Assembly (NCBI RefSeq): GCF_028751545.1
Contig: NZ_CP071867.1
Coordinates: 2,081,306 to 2,145,305 of the forward strand
DNA length: 64,000 bases
Direction of reading: 5' to 3'
From: Gilliamella sp. B3022
GTDB lineage: Bacteria; Pseudomonadota; Gammaproteobacteria; Enterobacterales; Orbaceae
Below are positions 8,762 to 18,581 of the stretch, piece after piece (the first letter of the stretch is position 1; every line of letters begins with the position of its first letter). The position numbers and the translations under genes are program-made. The notes beneath the pieces were generated by a model. The model worked only from the letters and a program-made list of their open reading frames with translations. It was not told where the DNA came from and searched no databases.

Positions 8762-9370
8762 ATGCCTTATATTGTTGCTTTGAGTGGTGGAATCGCTAGC
8801 GGTAAAAGCACCATTGCGAATCTTTTTGCTCAGTTAGGTGTGCCTATTATTGATGCTGATGTAATTGCTAAGCAAGTTGTTCAAATAGGAACAGATGCAT
8901 ATAAGCAGATTGTTAAACATTTTAGCCAAGAAATTTTATTACCCAATAATGAGCTAGATCGTAGTCAATTAAGAGAAATTATTTTCAATAATGATCATGA
9001 AAGACTCTGGCTGAATAATTTGTTACATCCAATCATTCAAGAACAAACACAAATCCAAATTGCCCAGCAAACTACTGCTTATGTCATTTGGGTTGTTCCC
9101 CTATTAGTTGAGAATAATTTACATCATTATGCAGATAAAGTCTTAATGGTTGATACACCTGAACAATTACAATTAGAGCGACTTATTCAGAGAGATAATA
9201 TCGATAAATTGCTAGCACAGAAAATGATATCATCACAAATTTCTTCTCAAAAACGATTAACTTATGCTGATGATATTATTGTCAATAATGGTGATTTGAC
9301 TTTATTAACCGCACAAGTAAATAAATTGCATCAACAATATTTAAAAAACTTTAATATTAAGAATGGTTAA
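8762..9370 (+). CDS. coaE: Dephospho-CoA kinase
   Basis: Last step of coenzyme A synthesis: phosphorylates dephospho-CoA. A 202-residue P-loop kinase. The Walker A motif GGIASGKST is near residue 9, IIDADVIAKQVV near 31, the LHPIIQ segment near 97 and VVPLLVEN near 119. The ATG at 8762 (MPYIVALSGG) matches the E. coli start; an upstream GTG at 8690 would add 24 unconserved residues. It is followed 2 bases later by zapD and then yacG, the gene order known from enterobacteria. Confidence 0.95.
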   Translation: MPYIVALSGGIASGKSTIANLFAQLGVPIIDADVIAKQVVQIGTDAYKQIVKHFSQEILLPNNELDRSQLREIIFNNDHERLWLNNLLHPIIQEQTQIQIAQQTTAYVIWVVPLLVENNLHHYADKVLMVDTPEQLQLERLIQRDNIDKLLAQKMISSQISSQKRLTYADDIIVNNGDLTLLTAQVNKLHQQYLKNFNIKNG

Positions 9371-9372
9371 GT

Positions 9373-10110
9373 ATGGATAAGATTATTTTTGAACATCCAC
9401 TAAATGAAAAGATGCGAACATGGCTACGTATTGAATTTTTATTAAAGCAATTAAATTTACATCGTCATTTTGATCAAAATAATGCACTATTGTTTTTTCA
9501 TGCTCTATCTGAATTATTAGAAATCATTGAACGTAATGATGTAAAAAGTGAATTAATTAAGGAAATTGAGTCGCTAAAAAATAAACTTCAATCTTGGGTC
9601 AATATTGAGGGGGTCGATCAAGAGTTATTAAATAATTTAATTTCTCAATTGGACGATTACTTAGTTAAATTTAACTCAATCGTGCGTTTAGGGCAGACTT
9701 TAAAAGATGACCGTTTTATTAATGCCATTCGTCAACGTTTAATGATCCCAGGGGGTTGCTGTAGTTTTGATCTTCCTTCGTTTTATTTATGGTTAGAACA
9801 GTTACAAGAAAAACGCGATAGGCAAGTACAAAATTGGTTACAACATTTGACAATTCTTGATGAGGCTTTGGCATGTTGTATGCAAATGATTCGGCAAATG
9901 GGTGAATTTAAATCATTTGTTTATAACAATAATTTTTTTCAAGAAACCAATGGCGAGTTTAATTTAATTCGAATTCGAGTTTCATTGGATAAAAATGTTT
10001 ATCCTCAAGTTTCTGGGCATATGTCACGTTATAGTATTCGATTTATACCGCTTGAAGCGAGTGAAAACACCAATACCGAAGCAATCGAATTTGAATTAGC
10101 TTGTTGTTAA
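9373..10110 (+). CDS. zapD: Cell division protein ZapD
   Basis: Cytoplasmic FtsZ-binding protein that bundles protofilaments at the Z-ring. A 245-residue protein, typical length. It starts [21 protein letters not shown], the family hallmark, has an alpha-helical N-terminal half with acidic/leucine-rich helices, and contains [21 protein letters not shown] near 122 plus a C-terminal beta domain ([21 protein letters not shown]). It lies between coaE and yacG, as in E. coli. Confidence 0.94.
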   Translation: MDKIIFEHPLNEKMRTWLRIEFLLKQLNLHRHFDQNNALLFFHALSELLEIIERNDVKSELIKEIESLKNKLQSWVNIEGVDQELLNNLISQLDDYLVKFNSIVRLGQTLKDDRFINAIRQRLMIPGGCCSFDLPSFYLWLEQLQEKRDRQVQNWLQHLTILDEALACCMQMIRQMGEFKSFVYNNNFFQETNGEFNLIRIRVSLDKNVYPQVSGHMSRYSIRFIPLEASENTNTEAIEFELACC

Positions 10111-10138
10111 CATTATTAAATATTTTAGAAGAGATGCA

Positions 10139-10357
10139 ATGAATAAAGAAACTATCCAATTTGTCAAATGTCCCACTTGTCAAAAGGAGGTTGAGTGGTC
10201 AGACAAAAGTACATTTCGACCATTTTGCAGTAAACGCTGTCAACTTATCGATCTAGGTGAGTGGGCTAATGAAGAACACCGTATCGCAGATAAAGAGATG
10301 TCTGAACAAGATCTTTGGAGTGAAGATGACCTTTCCAATTATGCAGGTAAACATTAA
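10139..10357 (+). CDS. yacG: DNA gyrase inhibitor / zinc protein YacG
   Basis: A 72-residue zinc-ribbon protein that binds GyrB in E. coli. Four cysteines are set as KCPTCQKEV and [20 protein letters not shown], the conserved YacG layout, followed by an acidic C-terminal tail. The SD AGAGAT-like stretch is 5 nt upstream. Its stop overlaps the tsaD start by one base, so the two are probably translationally coupled. Confidence 0.93.
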   Translation: MNKETIQFVKCPTCQKEVEWSDKSTFRPFCSKRCQLIDLGEWANEEHRIADKEMSEQDLWSEDDLSNYAGKH

Positions 10358-11382
10358 TGAAAGTGCTTGGAATTGAAACGTCATGTGATGAAACAGGTAT
10401 TGCTATTTATGATGAAAAGCAAGGCTTGATCGCTAACCAACTTTATTCACAAATTAAATTGCATGCTGATTATGGTGGCGTTGTACCTGAATTGGCTTCT
10501 CGTGATCATATTCGTAAAACCGTACCATTAATTCAAGCAGCACTAAAAGAAGCTAACTTGACTTCAGCGGATATTGACGCTGTAGCTTACACTGCAGGCC
10601 CAGGTTTAGTAGGAGCTTTAATGGTTGGAGCGTCAATAGGTCGTTCTCTCGCTTATGCTTGGAATGTTCCTGCAATTGCAGTACATCATATGGAAGGGCA
10701 TTTACTTGCGCCAATGTTGGAAGATAACCCACCGTTGTATCCATTTGTAGCTTTATTGGTGTCAGGTGGGCATACACAGCTTATTAGTGTAATGGACGTT
10801 GGTCAATATCGCTTAATGGGCGAATCAATTGATGATGCTGCTGGTGAAGCATTTGATAAAACAGCTAAATTACTTGGTTTAGACTATCCAGGCGGTGCTA
10901 AACTTTCGAAATTAGCTGAGCAAGGTGATCCTTCACGTTTTCACTTTCCAAGACCTATGACTGATCGTCCTGGACTGGATTTTAGTTTTTCGGGATTAAA
11001 AACGGCTGCGGCCAACACTATCCATCAATATCATCAAGGTGTTGAGCTTGATAATCAAACCAAAGCCGATATTGCGCGTGCGTTTGAAGATGCGTTAGTT
11101 GATACATTATTAATAAAATCGCGCCGAGCACTTGAGCAAACAGGTTTTAATCGTTTGGTGATTGCGGGTGGAGTAAGTGCCAACAAAACGTTACGTAATA
11201 AATTAGCTGAGCTGATGGCTCAACGTAAAGGTCAAGTTTACTATCCGCGTATTGAATTTTGTACAGATAATGGCGCTATGATTGCGTATGCTGGTATGAT
11301 TCATTTAAAACAACAACAGTTTTGCGATTTAGCGATTAATGTTAGACCAAGATGGCCATTAAGCGAGTTAAATGTATCGTAA
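10357..11382 (+). CDS. tsaD: tRNA N6-threonylcarbamoyladenosine synthase subunit TsaD
   Basis: Transfers threonylcarbamoyl to A37 of ANN-decoding tRNAs, together with TsaB/E. A 341-residue ASKHA-fold protein. Metal ligands in [10 protein letters not shown] (about residue 110) and the late Asp in [13 protein letters not shown] (about 300) are present, as are GIETSCDET at the N-terminus and the nucleotide loops LVSGGHTQL and GGVSANKTL. Length equals the enterobacterial protein. Last gene of the coaE-zapD-yacG-tsaD run, with a terminator about 65 bases downstream. Confidence 0.97.
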   Translation: MKVLGIETSCDETGIAIYDEKQGLIANQLYSQIKLHADYGGVVPELASRDHIRKTVPLIQAALKEANLTSADIDAVAYTAGPGLVGALMVGASIGRSLAYAWNVPAIAVHHMEGHLLAPMLEDNPPLYPFVALLVSGGHTQLISVMDVGQYRLMGESIDDAAGEAFDKTAKLLGLDYPGGAKLSKLAEQGDPSRFHFPRPMTDRPGLDFSFSGLKTAAANTIHQYHQGVELDNQTKADIARAFEDALVDTLLIKSRRALEQTGFNRLVIAGGVSANKTLRNKLAELMAQRKGQVYYPRIEFCTDNGAMIAYAGMIHLKQQQFCDLAINVRPRWPLSELNVS

Positions 11383-11445
11383 AATATAATTTATTTAATG
11401 TTGGACTATGATTCGATTCAACGATTAATTTAGAAAATGATTTTT

Positions 11446-11470
11446 AAAGTGGGAATCTTTCCCACTTTTT
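11446..11470. terminator. Terminator after tsaD
   Basis: AAAGTGGGAA-TCTT-TTCCCACTTTTT-type hairpin with a T-run. It also lies just downstream of the convergent DUF4282 gene. Confidence 0.85.
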
Positions 11471-11491
11471 ATTGTGACTAGGAAACGAAAA

Positions 11492-11851
11492 TTAGTTTTG
11501 ATTCATAATAGTGTGATCGTCTGAACCATCAGTAATACTATCGTTTTTGTTTAACGCTAATTTTTCGATGTTTCGGTTAATATTAAATAAAACACAGATT
11601 AATTCAAAACCGATTCGGGCTGAAATAATGCCTACCACAAGAGTAATAATACCGCTGATAAGCGTGAACATTCCACCAAAAAAGCTGTATTGAAAACTAG
11701 CAAAACTAGCAAAAATCATACTCAATCCACCTATAGCGATAAATACTAACGTTATCCAATAAATAATAGTGATAAATGCTGGAGTGATCATTTTGTTGAG
11801 AGTGAAAAAATCAGTTAGCGAAAAATTCTCAGAATTTGTTACTTTTTTCAT
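11492..11851 (-). CDS. DUF4282 membrane protein
   Basis: A 119-residue protein of a small membrane family of unknown role. The start NFSLTDFFTLNKMITPAFI, followed by two hydrophobic helices (about residues 22-50 and 55-80) and then RIGFELICVLFNINRNIE, is the DUF4282 pattern. The polar tail after residue 95 is variable. It is alone on its strand, facing tsaD across a shared terminator and divergent from ycaO. Confidence 0.7.
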   Translation of the reverse strand: MKKVTNSENFSLTDFFTLNKMITPAFITIIYWITLVFIAIGGLSMIFASFASFQYSFFGGMFTLISGIITLVVGIISARIGFELICVLFNINRNIEKLALNKNDSITDGSDDHTIMNQN

Positions 11852-11978
11852 TTTATTTCCTTAATTAAAAATTATTGATGATTAATACTTTTAATTTAGA
11901 ACAATAGCGTATACATTTAAGAATAAATCTACCAATAAAGCAATATTTTTATCATATAAAAAACTTTTGAGAAACTAC

Positions 11979-13745
11979 ATGAAAACTTTTATTCCCGGCA
12001 AAGACGCTGCTCTTGAAGATTCCATTAACTATTTCCATCAACAACTCGCTTACTATGATTTAGAAGTGAAAGAAGCTTCTTGGCTTAATCCAGTGCCAAA
12101 TGTATGGTCTGTTCATATTCAAAATACCCAATGTCCACTTTGCTTTGCAAATGGTAAAGGAGCAAGTAAAAAAGCGGCATTAGCGTCAGCATTAGGTGAA
12201 TATTTTGAGCGTTTATCGACAAATTATTTTTTTTCAGATTTTTATCTCGGTGAAAATGTTGCAAATGCCGATTTTGTACATTATCCAACAGAAAAATGGT
12301 TCTCAATCCCTGAAGATGGACTTTTACCAAAAGGATTATTAACTGAAAAACTGCTTAAGTTTTACAATCCCAATGGTGAATTAACCGCTATGGATTTAAT
12401 TGATTTGCAATCAAGTCATCCTGAACGAGGAATATGTGCTTTACCTTTTGTTCAACAGTCAGATCAAAAAACCGTGTATGTGCCAGTCAATTTGATAGCT
12501 AACTTATATGCTTCTAATGGTATGTCTGCTGGCAATACGCGTAATGAAGCGCGCGTGCAAGGATTATCAGAAATTTTTGAGCGTTTCGTTAAAAATAAAA
12601 TTATTGCTCAAGCCATTAGTTTACCGATAATTCCAACTGATGTTATTGGTCGCTATCCTGAGGTATTAGCGGCGATTGAAGCGCTTGAAAATGAAGGTTT
12701 CCCGCTTTACTGCTTTGATGCTTCACTCGGTGGAGCGTTTCCAGTGATTTGTGTCGTGTTATTTAATCCCAAAAATGGCACGAGTTATGCATCCTTTGGT
12801 GCGCATCCTAATTTTGGTGTTGCGCTTGAAAGAACCGTTACTGAGCTGTTACAAGGTCGAAGCTTGAAAGATCTTGATGTGTTTTCACCACCAAGTTTTG
12901 ATAACAATGATGTTGCTGATTTGAGTAATTTAGAAACACATTTTATTGATTCAAGCGGATTAATTTCTTGGGATCTGTTTAATAAGCAATCCGATTATGA
13001 CTTTGTTGATTGGGATTTTTCCGGTACCACCGAACAAGAATTTGAAAACTTAATGGCGATTTTTAAACGCCATAAAACCGAAGTTTTAATTATGGATTAT
13101 GAGCATTTAGGTGTTTATGCTTGTCGAATTTTGGCGGTCGGAATGTCAGAAATTTATCCACCAGAGGATTTATTGCTCGCTAATAATAATATGGCGATTC
13201 ATCTTCGAGATAGAATTTTGTCGTTGCCTTATGAAAAGCTCGTCGCGAAACAGTATCTAGCCATCATTGAACAGTTGGATGATGAGGGCTTAGATGATTT
13301 TGCCCGAGTTCGTGAATTGCTTGGTATTGCAACCGGAAAAGATAATGCTTGGTTTACATTACGCATCGGTGAACTCAAAGCGATGCTGGCATTGGCGGCA
13401 AAAGATTTAGAGCAAGCTCAAGCATGGATTGACTGGACTCTTGAAATGAATGAGTCGGTTTTTACCCCTGAACGCAATCACGCTTATCGTTGCTTACAAA
13501 CATTGGTTAATTTTATGCTTGAGCGAGATAAAAAACAGTTTATCCATTATCAAGATGCATTTTATAAAATGTATGGTAAAAACTGTGTCGATGAAATGTG
13601 GCAATATGCTAATGGTGAGAAAACGTTTTTCGGCTTGGATGATTTAACCACGACGGTTAAATCATCCAATAACCATTTGCAACAATTTGCAATGCATCAA
13701 AAGTTATTGTCAGTCTATCAAACATTACATCAAGCTATGAAATAA
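11979..13745 (+). CDS. ycaO: YcaO, ribosomal protein S12 methylthiotransferase accessory factor
   Basis: ATP-dependent YcaO-fold protein that helps RimO-dependent beta-methylthiolation of S12 in E. coli. About 588 residues, matching the enterobacterial protein almost throughout: FIPGKDAALEDSI at the start, GKGASKKAALASALGEYFERLS (ATP site), NGMSAGNTRNEARVQGLSEIFER (ATP/Mg site) and FGAHPNFGVALERTVTELLQG. The C-terminal third is the TPR-like part of the non-azoline YcaO group. The ATG at 11979 aligns with E. coli; an in-frame TTG lies 12 bases before. No peptide-precursor gene is adjacent, so this is not a natural-product YcaO. Confidence 0.94.
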   Translation: MKTFIPGKDAALEDSINYFHQQLAYYDLEVKEASWLNPVPNVWSVHIQNTQCPLCFANGKGASKKAALASALGEYFERLSTNYFFSDFYLGENVANADFVHYPTEKWFSIPEDGLLPKGLLTEKLLKFYNPNGELTAMDLIDLQSSHPERGICALPFVQQSDQKTVYVPVNLIANLYASNGMSAGNTRNEARVQGLSEIFERFVKNKIIAQAISLPIIPTDVIGRYPEVLAAIEALENEGFPLYCFDASLGGAFPVICVVLFNPKNGTSYASFGAHPNFGVALERTVTELLQGRSLKDLDVFSPPSFDNNDVADLSNLETHFIDSSGLISWDLFNKQSDYDFVDWDFSGTTEQEFENLMAIFKRHKTEVLIMDYEHLGVYACRILAVGMSEIYPPEDLLLANNNMAIHLRDRILSLPYEKLVAKQYLAIIEQLDDEGLDDFARVRELLGIATGKDNAWFTLRIGELKAMLALAAKDLEQAQAWIDWTLEMNESVFTPERNHAYRCLQTLVNFMLERDKKQFIHYQDAFYKMYGKNCVDEMWQYANGEKTFFGLDDLTTTVKSSNNHLQQFAMHQKLLSVYQTLHQAMK

Positions 13746-13783
13746 ATTTTTAGTTGTTAAAAGTAGATTACTCATTTTTCATA

Positions 13784-13813
13784 CTCTTCCACCTAAAAAA
13801 CGGGTGGAAGAGT
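13784..13813. terminator. Terminator between ycaO and the sdhL-type gene
   Basis: Perfect 11-bp stem ACTCTTCCACC / GGTGGAAGAGT with an 8-nt loop between two converging genes. Confidence 0.8.
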
Positions 13814-13820
13814 TTGTGAT

Positions 13821-14651
13821 CTAACCTTGTCTTGCAAAATTTCCTGCTTGCTCCACTAACTTTTTACTTGGCGTAACGCCGGTATACAACACAAATTGCT
13901 CTAATGCTTGTATTACAGCTACATCTGCACCAGAAATAATCGTTTTATTGAGTGATTTGGCGTATTTGATCATTGGCGTTTCAACGGGTAGAGCAACCAC
14001 ATCGAACACAATATCGGCATTTTCAATCATTACTTTTGGAAAAGCCAAATCATGAGCTTCATTGCCGCCAAGCATGCCAATTGGTGTTACATTAATAATG
14101 AGTTTTGCCTGTTCAGGAGCGATGTCTTGTTCGTTTTTCACCCATGCATAACCATAGCGTTTGGCTAAAGCTTCACCTTTTGTTTGGTTACGCGCAGCAA
14201 TGAAGCCATTTTTAAAACCTGCATCATAAAAGGCTCCAATTACTGCATTAGCCATTCCACCACTTCCTTTTAATACAAAGGTCGTATTGTTATCAATGTT
14301 GTTTTCTTGAACGAGCTTAGCAACCGCAATATAATCAGTGTTATAGGCTTTTAAATAGTGGTCAGTATTGACTATCGTATTGACCGATTGAATCGACTTT
14401 ACTGAATCATCTAATTCATCAATAAACTCGATACAGGCTTCTTTATAAGGCATTGAAATGGCACAACCACGAATGGCTAATGCTTTGATACCATAAATTG
14501 CATCTTTCAAGTTATTAGTGGTAAAAGCTTTATAAAGATAGTTTAAATCGAGTTTTTCATATAAATAATTATGAAAACGGGTACCGAAATTGCTTGGTCT
14601 TGCAGAAAGGGACATGCAAACGATTGTATCTTTATTAATAATTCTTGCCAT
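13821..14651 (-). CDS. Shikimate 5-dehydrogenase-like protein (HI_0607 / SdhL type)
   Basis: A 276-residue AroE-superfamily oxidoreductase. The N-terminal half has SLSARPSNFGTRFHNYLYEKL in place of the AroE start, then GCAISMPYKE and SVNTIVN...AYNTDY (substrate Lys/Asn/Asp positions). The NAD(P) loop is KGSGGMANAV near residue 128, and GADVAVIQALEQFVLYTG closes the fold. The sequence tracks Haemophilus HI_0607 rather than AroE or YdiB; that subgroup has weak shikimate activity and an uncertain real substrate. Stand-alone gene ending at a terminator. Confidence 0.85.
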   Translation of the reverse strand: MARIINKDTIVCMSLSARPSNFGTRFHNYLYEKLDLNYLYKAFTTNNLKDAIYGIKALAIRGCAISMPYKEACIEFIDELDDSVKSIQSVNTIVNTDHYLKAYNTDYIAVAKLVQENNIDNNTTFVLKGSGGMANAVIGAFYDAGFKNGFIAARNQTKGEALAKRYGYAWVKNEQDIAPEQAKLIINVTPIGMLGGNEAHDLAFPKVMIENADIVFDVVALPVETPMIKYAKSLNKTIISGADVAVIQALEQFVLYTGVTPSKKLVEQAGNFARQG

Positions 14652-14723
14652 TGTATCGAATCCTTGTGATCATAGTTAAACTCAGATTTATTTTAACACT
14701 TTATTTAATCGACTGATAAGATT

Positions 14724-15062
14724 ATGGTTGCCCACAATACCGGACCAAAAATACAAGAAGAAAAAAAAACCGTTAGAGCAATGATTTATCTATATTGCAA
14801 CAAACATCATCATTCCAAATTTAACCAATTATGTGAAGAGTGCGATGACTTGTTGCAATTTGCCATGAAACGCTTAACTATGTGCCGTTTTGGTGAGAAA
14901 AAAACGACCTGTGAGCGATGCCCTAAACATTGTTATCCAAAAAATTATAAACACAAAATTAAACAAGTTATGCGTTTTGCAGGACCAAGAATGATTATTC
15001 ATCATCCAATCATGGCTTTTAAGCATTTGTACAAAAATTTGATGAATAAAAAGCATTGCTAA
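14724..15062 (+). CDS. Nitrous-oxide-stimulated promoter (NOSP) family protein
   Basis: A 112-residue small Cys/His protein. The pattern TVRAMIYLYCNKHH, LCEECDDLLQFAMKRLTMCRFGEKKTTCERCPKHCY and MRFAGPRMIIHHPIMA is that of the NOSP family (Pfam name), whose function is unknown. Seven cysteines clustered at about residues 29-73 suggest a metal site. The family name comes from a promoter assay, not from a known role. No obvious operon partner. Confidence 0.75.
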   Translation: MVAHNTGPKIQEEKKTVRAMIYLYCNKHHHSKFNQLCEECDDLLQFAMKRLTMCRFGEKKTTCERCPKHCYPKNYKHKIKQVMRFAGPRMIIHHPIMAFKHLYKNLMNKKHC

Positions 15063-15068
15063 TTTGTT

Positions 15069-15114
15069 TTACTCACTAGCAATGATGCGGTATTTTCTGA
15101 TCGCTAATGAGTAA
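15069..15114. terminator. Hairpin between NOSP gene and TonB receptor
   Basis: A 12-bp stem TTACTCACTAGC / GCTAATGAGTAA with one mismatch and a 22-nt loop in the 71-base gap between converging genes. Confidence 0.55.
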
Positions 15115-15133
15115 GCAAGGTTAATCATTCACT

Positions 15134-17281
15134 TTAGAATTTCATACTTGCACTTAAGACAGCGTGGAATTTAGCTGCTGGAATCGATTCATAAGCTGTC
15201 GTATAATTCTTATTTAAAATATTATTGAGATCTATACCAATATGGTATTGGCGTTCGGTACCGAACGATGTTGTTGTTGATAAATTCAGTGTAGACCATC
15301 CTCGATAATGATAAACGGCTGAATCACTACGCTGTTTGGCTTTGCTTGCAAATCGCATAAACAGATCGGAATCAATATCAAATGTATCAAAGTAGGCGGT
15401 ATGTTTTATTCCTGCATTTCCTGTAAAGCGTGGATTGCCTGTATTATAAGTGCTGTCGCTTTCTGTTTCAATTTTACGGCGTAAATAATTGGCCCTTAAA
15501 TAAGGGGTGGCAGGTAGATCTAAATACTCAATACTCAATTCTAATCCATGAGTTTTGGCTTTATTGGCATTAATGTAGTAAGTATAATTACGCCCCGATG
15601 TTCCTTCACAAATAGCTGAACCATTACAGTTCATTTGTGTAATGTAATTTTTTGCGTTCGAAAAATAAACTGCACTATCAATTAACCATTTGTGATTGTT
15701 ATAACGTAAACCAATTTCATAGTTATTGGATTTTTCAGCTTTTAAATCAGAGTTACCATAAATCGTTTGCGAGGCCGCTGAAGTGACTGCATAAAGATGT
15801 GAAAGTGTTGGATAAACATATCCTTGTGCAAAAGAGGCTCTTAATTGAGCATTTTCAATTCCAGAATAAGTTAAACCTGATGACACAACAAAGTTATTAT
15901 CATGGTCTTTCTTCTTCCCATCATTTTTAATGTCTGATGAAGTTGCGCCTGTAACAGGAACTTTATTGACTGTCGTATAACCTTTTATTTGTTCTGATTT
16001 TACCCAGGATTGGCGAGCACCAATATTCCAGGAAATATCATCGGTAATTGCCCATTCATTTTGTCCAAATAGTGACAAGCTTGATTGCTGCCATTTATTG
16101 GTTAAATATTTATGCTGTGTGTAACTTGTTTTTGATGATGGCATTTTTGCTACAACAACATTATGGGAATCTTGATCAACATTATCTAGTTGATACTGCA
16201 TACCACTAATAAGTTTCATATCTTTACGTGGCTCAAAATCTGATTGCAATGTCATACCATATGTTTTTTGTTCATCATCAGTGGCTGTGTTGGTTTTCAC
16301 GTTCATAATACGTGCGGGTGACACCACAACATGATTTCTAAATTGGCGATTTAATTTTTGTGCATAAGCATCATAGTGAAGTCTTTTTAAGAAATTACCA
16401 TTAACTTCATAGTCATAAAAGAATCCGACTTTTTCTCGTTGTAATTTCGGGAGTTTCACCCAGAATTCTTTAACTTCTGATAAGTTATCATCTTTGTCCG
16501 TATAGGTTTTAGTATCAAGCTTATAACGATCTAATGATATGCCCAATTTGTGTTTATCAAGATTCAGCCCTAACCATGAACTTAAACTGTTATTACTAAA
16601 ATCGGTATCGTGAAGTTTGCCTTGATAAGCTTTACGATCATTATTTTCAGCATAAGTTCCACTAACACGGTAATCAAAAATACCATCAATTGAACCGTTT
16701 ACAGTGCCCATCTCAGTAAAACCATTAGTTGATTGATTATAAATAAATTTCATATCGCCATTGAAGGGTGTGCCATTTTTGCTACCTTTACGCGTAATAA
16801 AATTAACCACGCCACCAATCGCTTGTGAACCATACAATACGGAATGAGGCCCTTTGATCACCTCTATGCGTTCAACAGATTCCATGTCGATTAACACACC
16901 CGCACTCGAACCATGCCCGGAACGATGATAAGTAACTTCTTGACCATCAATTAACATTAAAATACGGGAAGGCGCTTCACCTCGAATCATGATTTGTTTG
17001 CGTCCTGCAAGAGCATTATCAGTAATTTCAACCCCAGGAATGTCTCGTAGTGCTTCAACAATTGAGTCACCATTTTGTTTTTCGATTTCATCATGATTAA
17101 TGGCATTTACAGATACTGTGCTATCCCAAATGGTTTTTTCGTTACGATCTGCGCTAACAATAATGGCATCTTGAGGATTGCTTTTTTGTTCATTTGCAAA
17201 AGCATCCGTACAAAAGAAGAGGTTGAACATCGCTACATAACAGCTTGGTTTAATGAAATTTTTGGTACAAATTGTTCTCAT
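15134..17281 (-). CDS. TonB-dependent outer-membrane receptor, iron-regulated
   Basis: A 715-residue outer-membrane active transporter for an iron source. The signal peptide ends at DAFA (about residue 29). The TonB box is DAIIVSAD near 38-45. The plug domain contains VEALRDIPGVEI, RGEAPSRILMLIDGQE and ERIEVIKGPHSVLYGSQAIGGVVNFITRKG. A beta-barrel follows, ending NNILNKNYTTAYESIPAAKFHAVLSASMKF with a terminal Phe. The plug resembles the heme/hemoglobin and colicin-I receptor group. The ligand is not determined, and no heme or siderophore transport genes are adjacent. An excellent Fur box sits upstream. Confidence 0.9.
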   Translation of the reverse strand: MRTICTKNFIKPSCYVAMFNLFFCTDAFANEQKSNPQDAIIVSADRNEKTIWDSTVSVNAINHDEIEKQNGDSIVEALRDIPGVEITDNALAGRKQIMIRGEAPSRILMLIDGQEVTYHRSGHGSSAGVLIDMESVERIEVIKGPHSVLYGSQAIGGVVNFITRKGSKNGTPFNGDMKFIYNQSTNGFTEMGTVNGSIDGIFDYRVSGTYAENNDRKAYQGKLHDTDFSNNSLSSWLGLNLDKHKLGISLDRYKLDTKTYTDKDDNLSEVKEFWVKLPKLQREKVGFFYDYEVNGNFLKRLHYDAYAQKLNRQFRNHVVVSPARIMNVKTNTATDDEQKTYGMTLQSDFEPRKDMKLISGMQYQLDNVDQDSHNVVVAKMPSSKTSYTQHKYLTNKWQQSSLSLFGQNEWAITDDISWNIGARQSWVKSEQIKGYTTVNKVPVTGATSSDIKNDGKKKDHDNNFVVSSGLTYSGIENAQLRASFAQGYVYPTLSHLYAVTSAASQTIYGNSDLKAEKSNNYEIGLRYNNHKWLIDSAVYFSNAKNYITQMNCNGSAICEGTSGRNYTYYINANKAKTHGLELSIEYLDLPATPYLRANYLRRKIETESDSTYNTGNPRFTGNAGIKHTAYFDTFDIDSDLFMRFASKAKQRSDSAVYHYRGWSTLNLSTTTSFGTERQYHIGIDLNNILNKNYTTAYESIPAAKFHAVLSASMKF

Positions 17282-17331
17282 TATCTTACTTTTCCTGGAC
17301 AGTTTTTTACTTAACTATGTAAACATAATGT

Positions 17332-17350
17332 AAATGATAATCATTATTAT
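17332..17350 (-). promoter_or_regulatory. Fur box of the TonB receptor gene
   Basis: AAATGATAATCATTATTAT is a near-consensus Fur site (GATAATGATAATCATTATC), about 50 bases upstream of the receptor start. It implies repression by Fe(II)-Fur. The region continues to alr at 17490 without other clear sites. Confidence 0.85.
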
Positions 17351-17489
17351 TCTATATGTAAATAATTAAATTTATTGAAATTGTGAAAGTTTGATTGTTC
17401 GGACTTGGTTTTCTTATGAAAAGAAAAATTTGTCATTATTGATAACAATATTTACAATGATTACTTAATAAAGATTTAGGTTGATAAAA

Positions 17490-18578
17490 ATGTCTATCGC
17501 AGTAATAGAAGTTAATCGTCAAGCAATTGTTCATAATGTCGAGTATATTCGAAAGATTGCACCAAATAGTCAATTGGTAGCCATCATTAAAGCAAATGCG
17601 TATTCTCATGGTATTATAGGTGTTGCTGAACTGTTGCAAAACAAGGTGGACAGCTTTGGTGTATCGCGTATTTGTGAAGCAATGCTGTTGCGTCAAAAAG
17701 GGATCAATACCCCTATTATTTGTTTAGAAGGTTTTTTTCCTCATGATGATATCGTTGATTTAGTTGATTTCAATATTCAATCTGCTGTTCACAGTAAATG
17801 GCAAATTGATGCATTACAATCCTCCTCCCTTGAAAACGAAATTACTGCATGGTTCAAACTTGATACAGGGATGCATCGTTTGGGTTTTAATCTTGATGAA
17901 GCCAAGAGGGAATTTTATCGCTTAGCCAGTTGTTCGGTAGTACGTAAACCCATTAATATTATCAGTCATTTTAGTTCTGCCGATGAATTAAACTCCGAAC
18001 AAACTTTAAAACAGATTGCATTATTCGATCAGTTCATTACCTCAATTGAAAATAAATCTCTGATAGGTAAATGTTCGATCGCAGCATCAGGCGGTACACT
18101 TGCTTGGCCGCAATCGCAACGTGAAATCATTCGCCCTGGCATTGCGTTATACGGCATATCGCCCTTTAATGAACCCATTGGCGAATTAAAACCTGCTATG
18201 ACACTTAAATCCGAACTTATCGCAGTACGGAGTCATAAAAAGGGTGAATCAGTTGGTTATGGTCAGATCTGGTGTAGTGAGCAAGATACAAAATTGGGTG
18301 TCGTAGCAATGGGATATGGTGATGGTTATCCTAGAAATATCCCTGAAAATACGCCAGTTTTAGTTAATGGTCGCAGAGTACCGATCGTAGGTCATGTATC
18401 AATGGACATGATTGTGGTCGATTTAGGTATCGATAGTCAGGATAAACCAGGTGATGAAGTGATATTTTGGGGACAAATGTTGCCAGTTGAAGAGATCGCT
18501 AAATATACAGGTATCAGTCCTTATGAATTAATTACACGCTTGACTGCACGAGCAAAAATCCATTATGTAGATAGATAA
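17490..18578 (+). CDS. alr: Alanine racemase
   Basis: PLP enzyme that makes D-alanine for peptidoglycan. A 362-residue fold-type III racemase. The PLP-binding Lys is in AIIKANAYSHG (about residue 35; Ser replaces the usual second Gly). The catalytic Tyr motif is SVGYGQIW and the C-terminal part carries MGYGDGYPRN and GHVSMDMIVVDLG. The ATG at 17490 (MSIAVIEVNR) has AGG 9 nt upstream; a TTG 9 bases earlier is too close to the SD. mltG follows after 3 bases, linking two peptidoglycan functions in one transcript. Confidence 0.95.
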   Translation: MSIAVIEVNRQAIVHNVEYIRKIAPNSQLVAIIKANAYSHGIIGVAELLQNKVDSFGVSRICEAMLLRQKGINTPIICLEGFFPHDDIVDLVDFNIQSAVHSKWQIDALQSSSLENEITAWFKLDTGMHRLGFNLDEAKREFYRLASCSVVRKPINIISHFSSADELNSEQTLKQIALFDQFITSIENKSLIGKCSIAASGGTLAWPQSQREIIRPGIALYGISPFNEPIGELKPAMTLKSELIAVRSHKKGESVGYGQIWCSEQDTKLGVVAMGYGDGYPRNIPENTPVLVNGRRVPIVGHVSMDMIVVDLGIDSQDKPGDEVIFWGQMLPVEEIAKYTGISPYELITRLTARAKIHYVDR

Positions 18579-18581
18579 GTT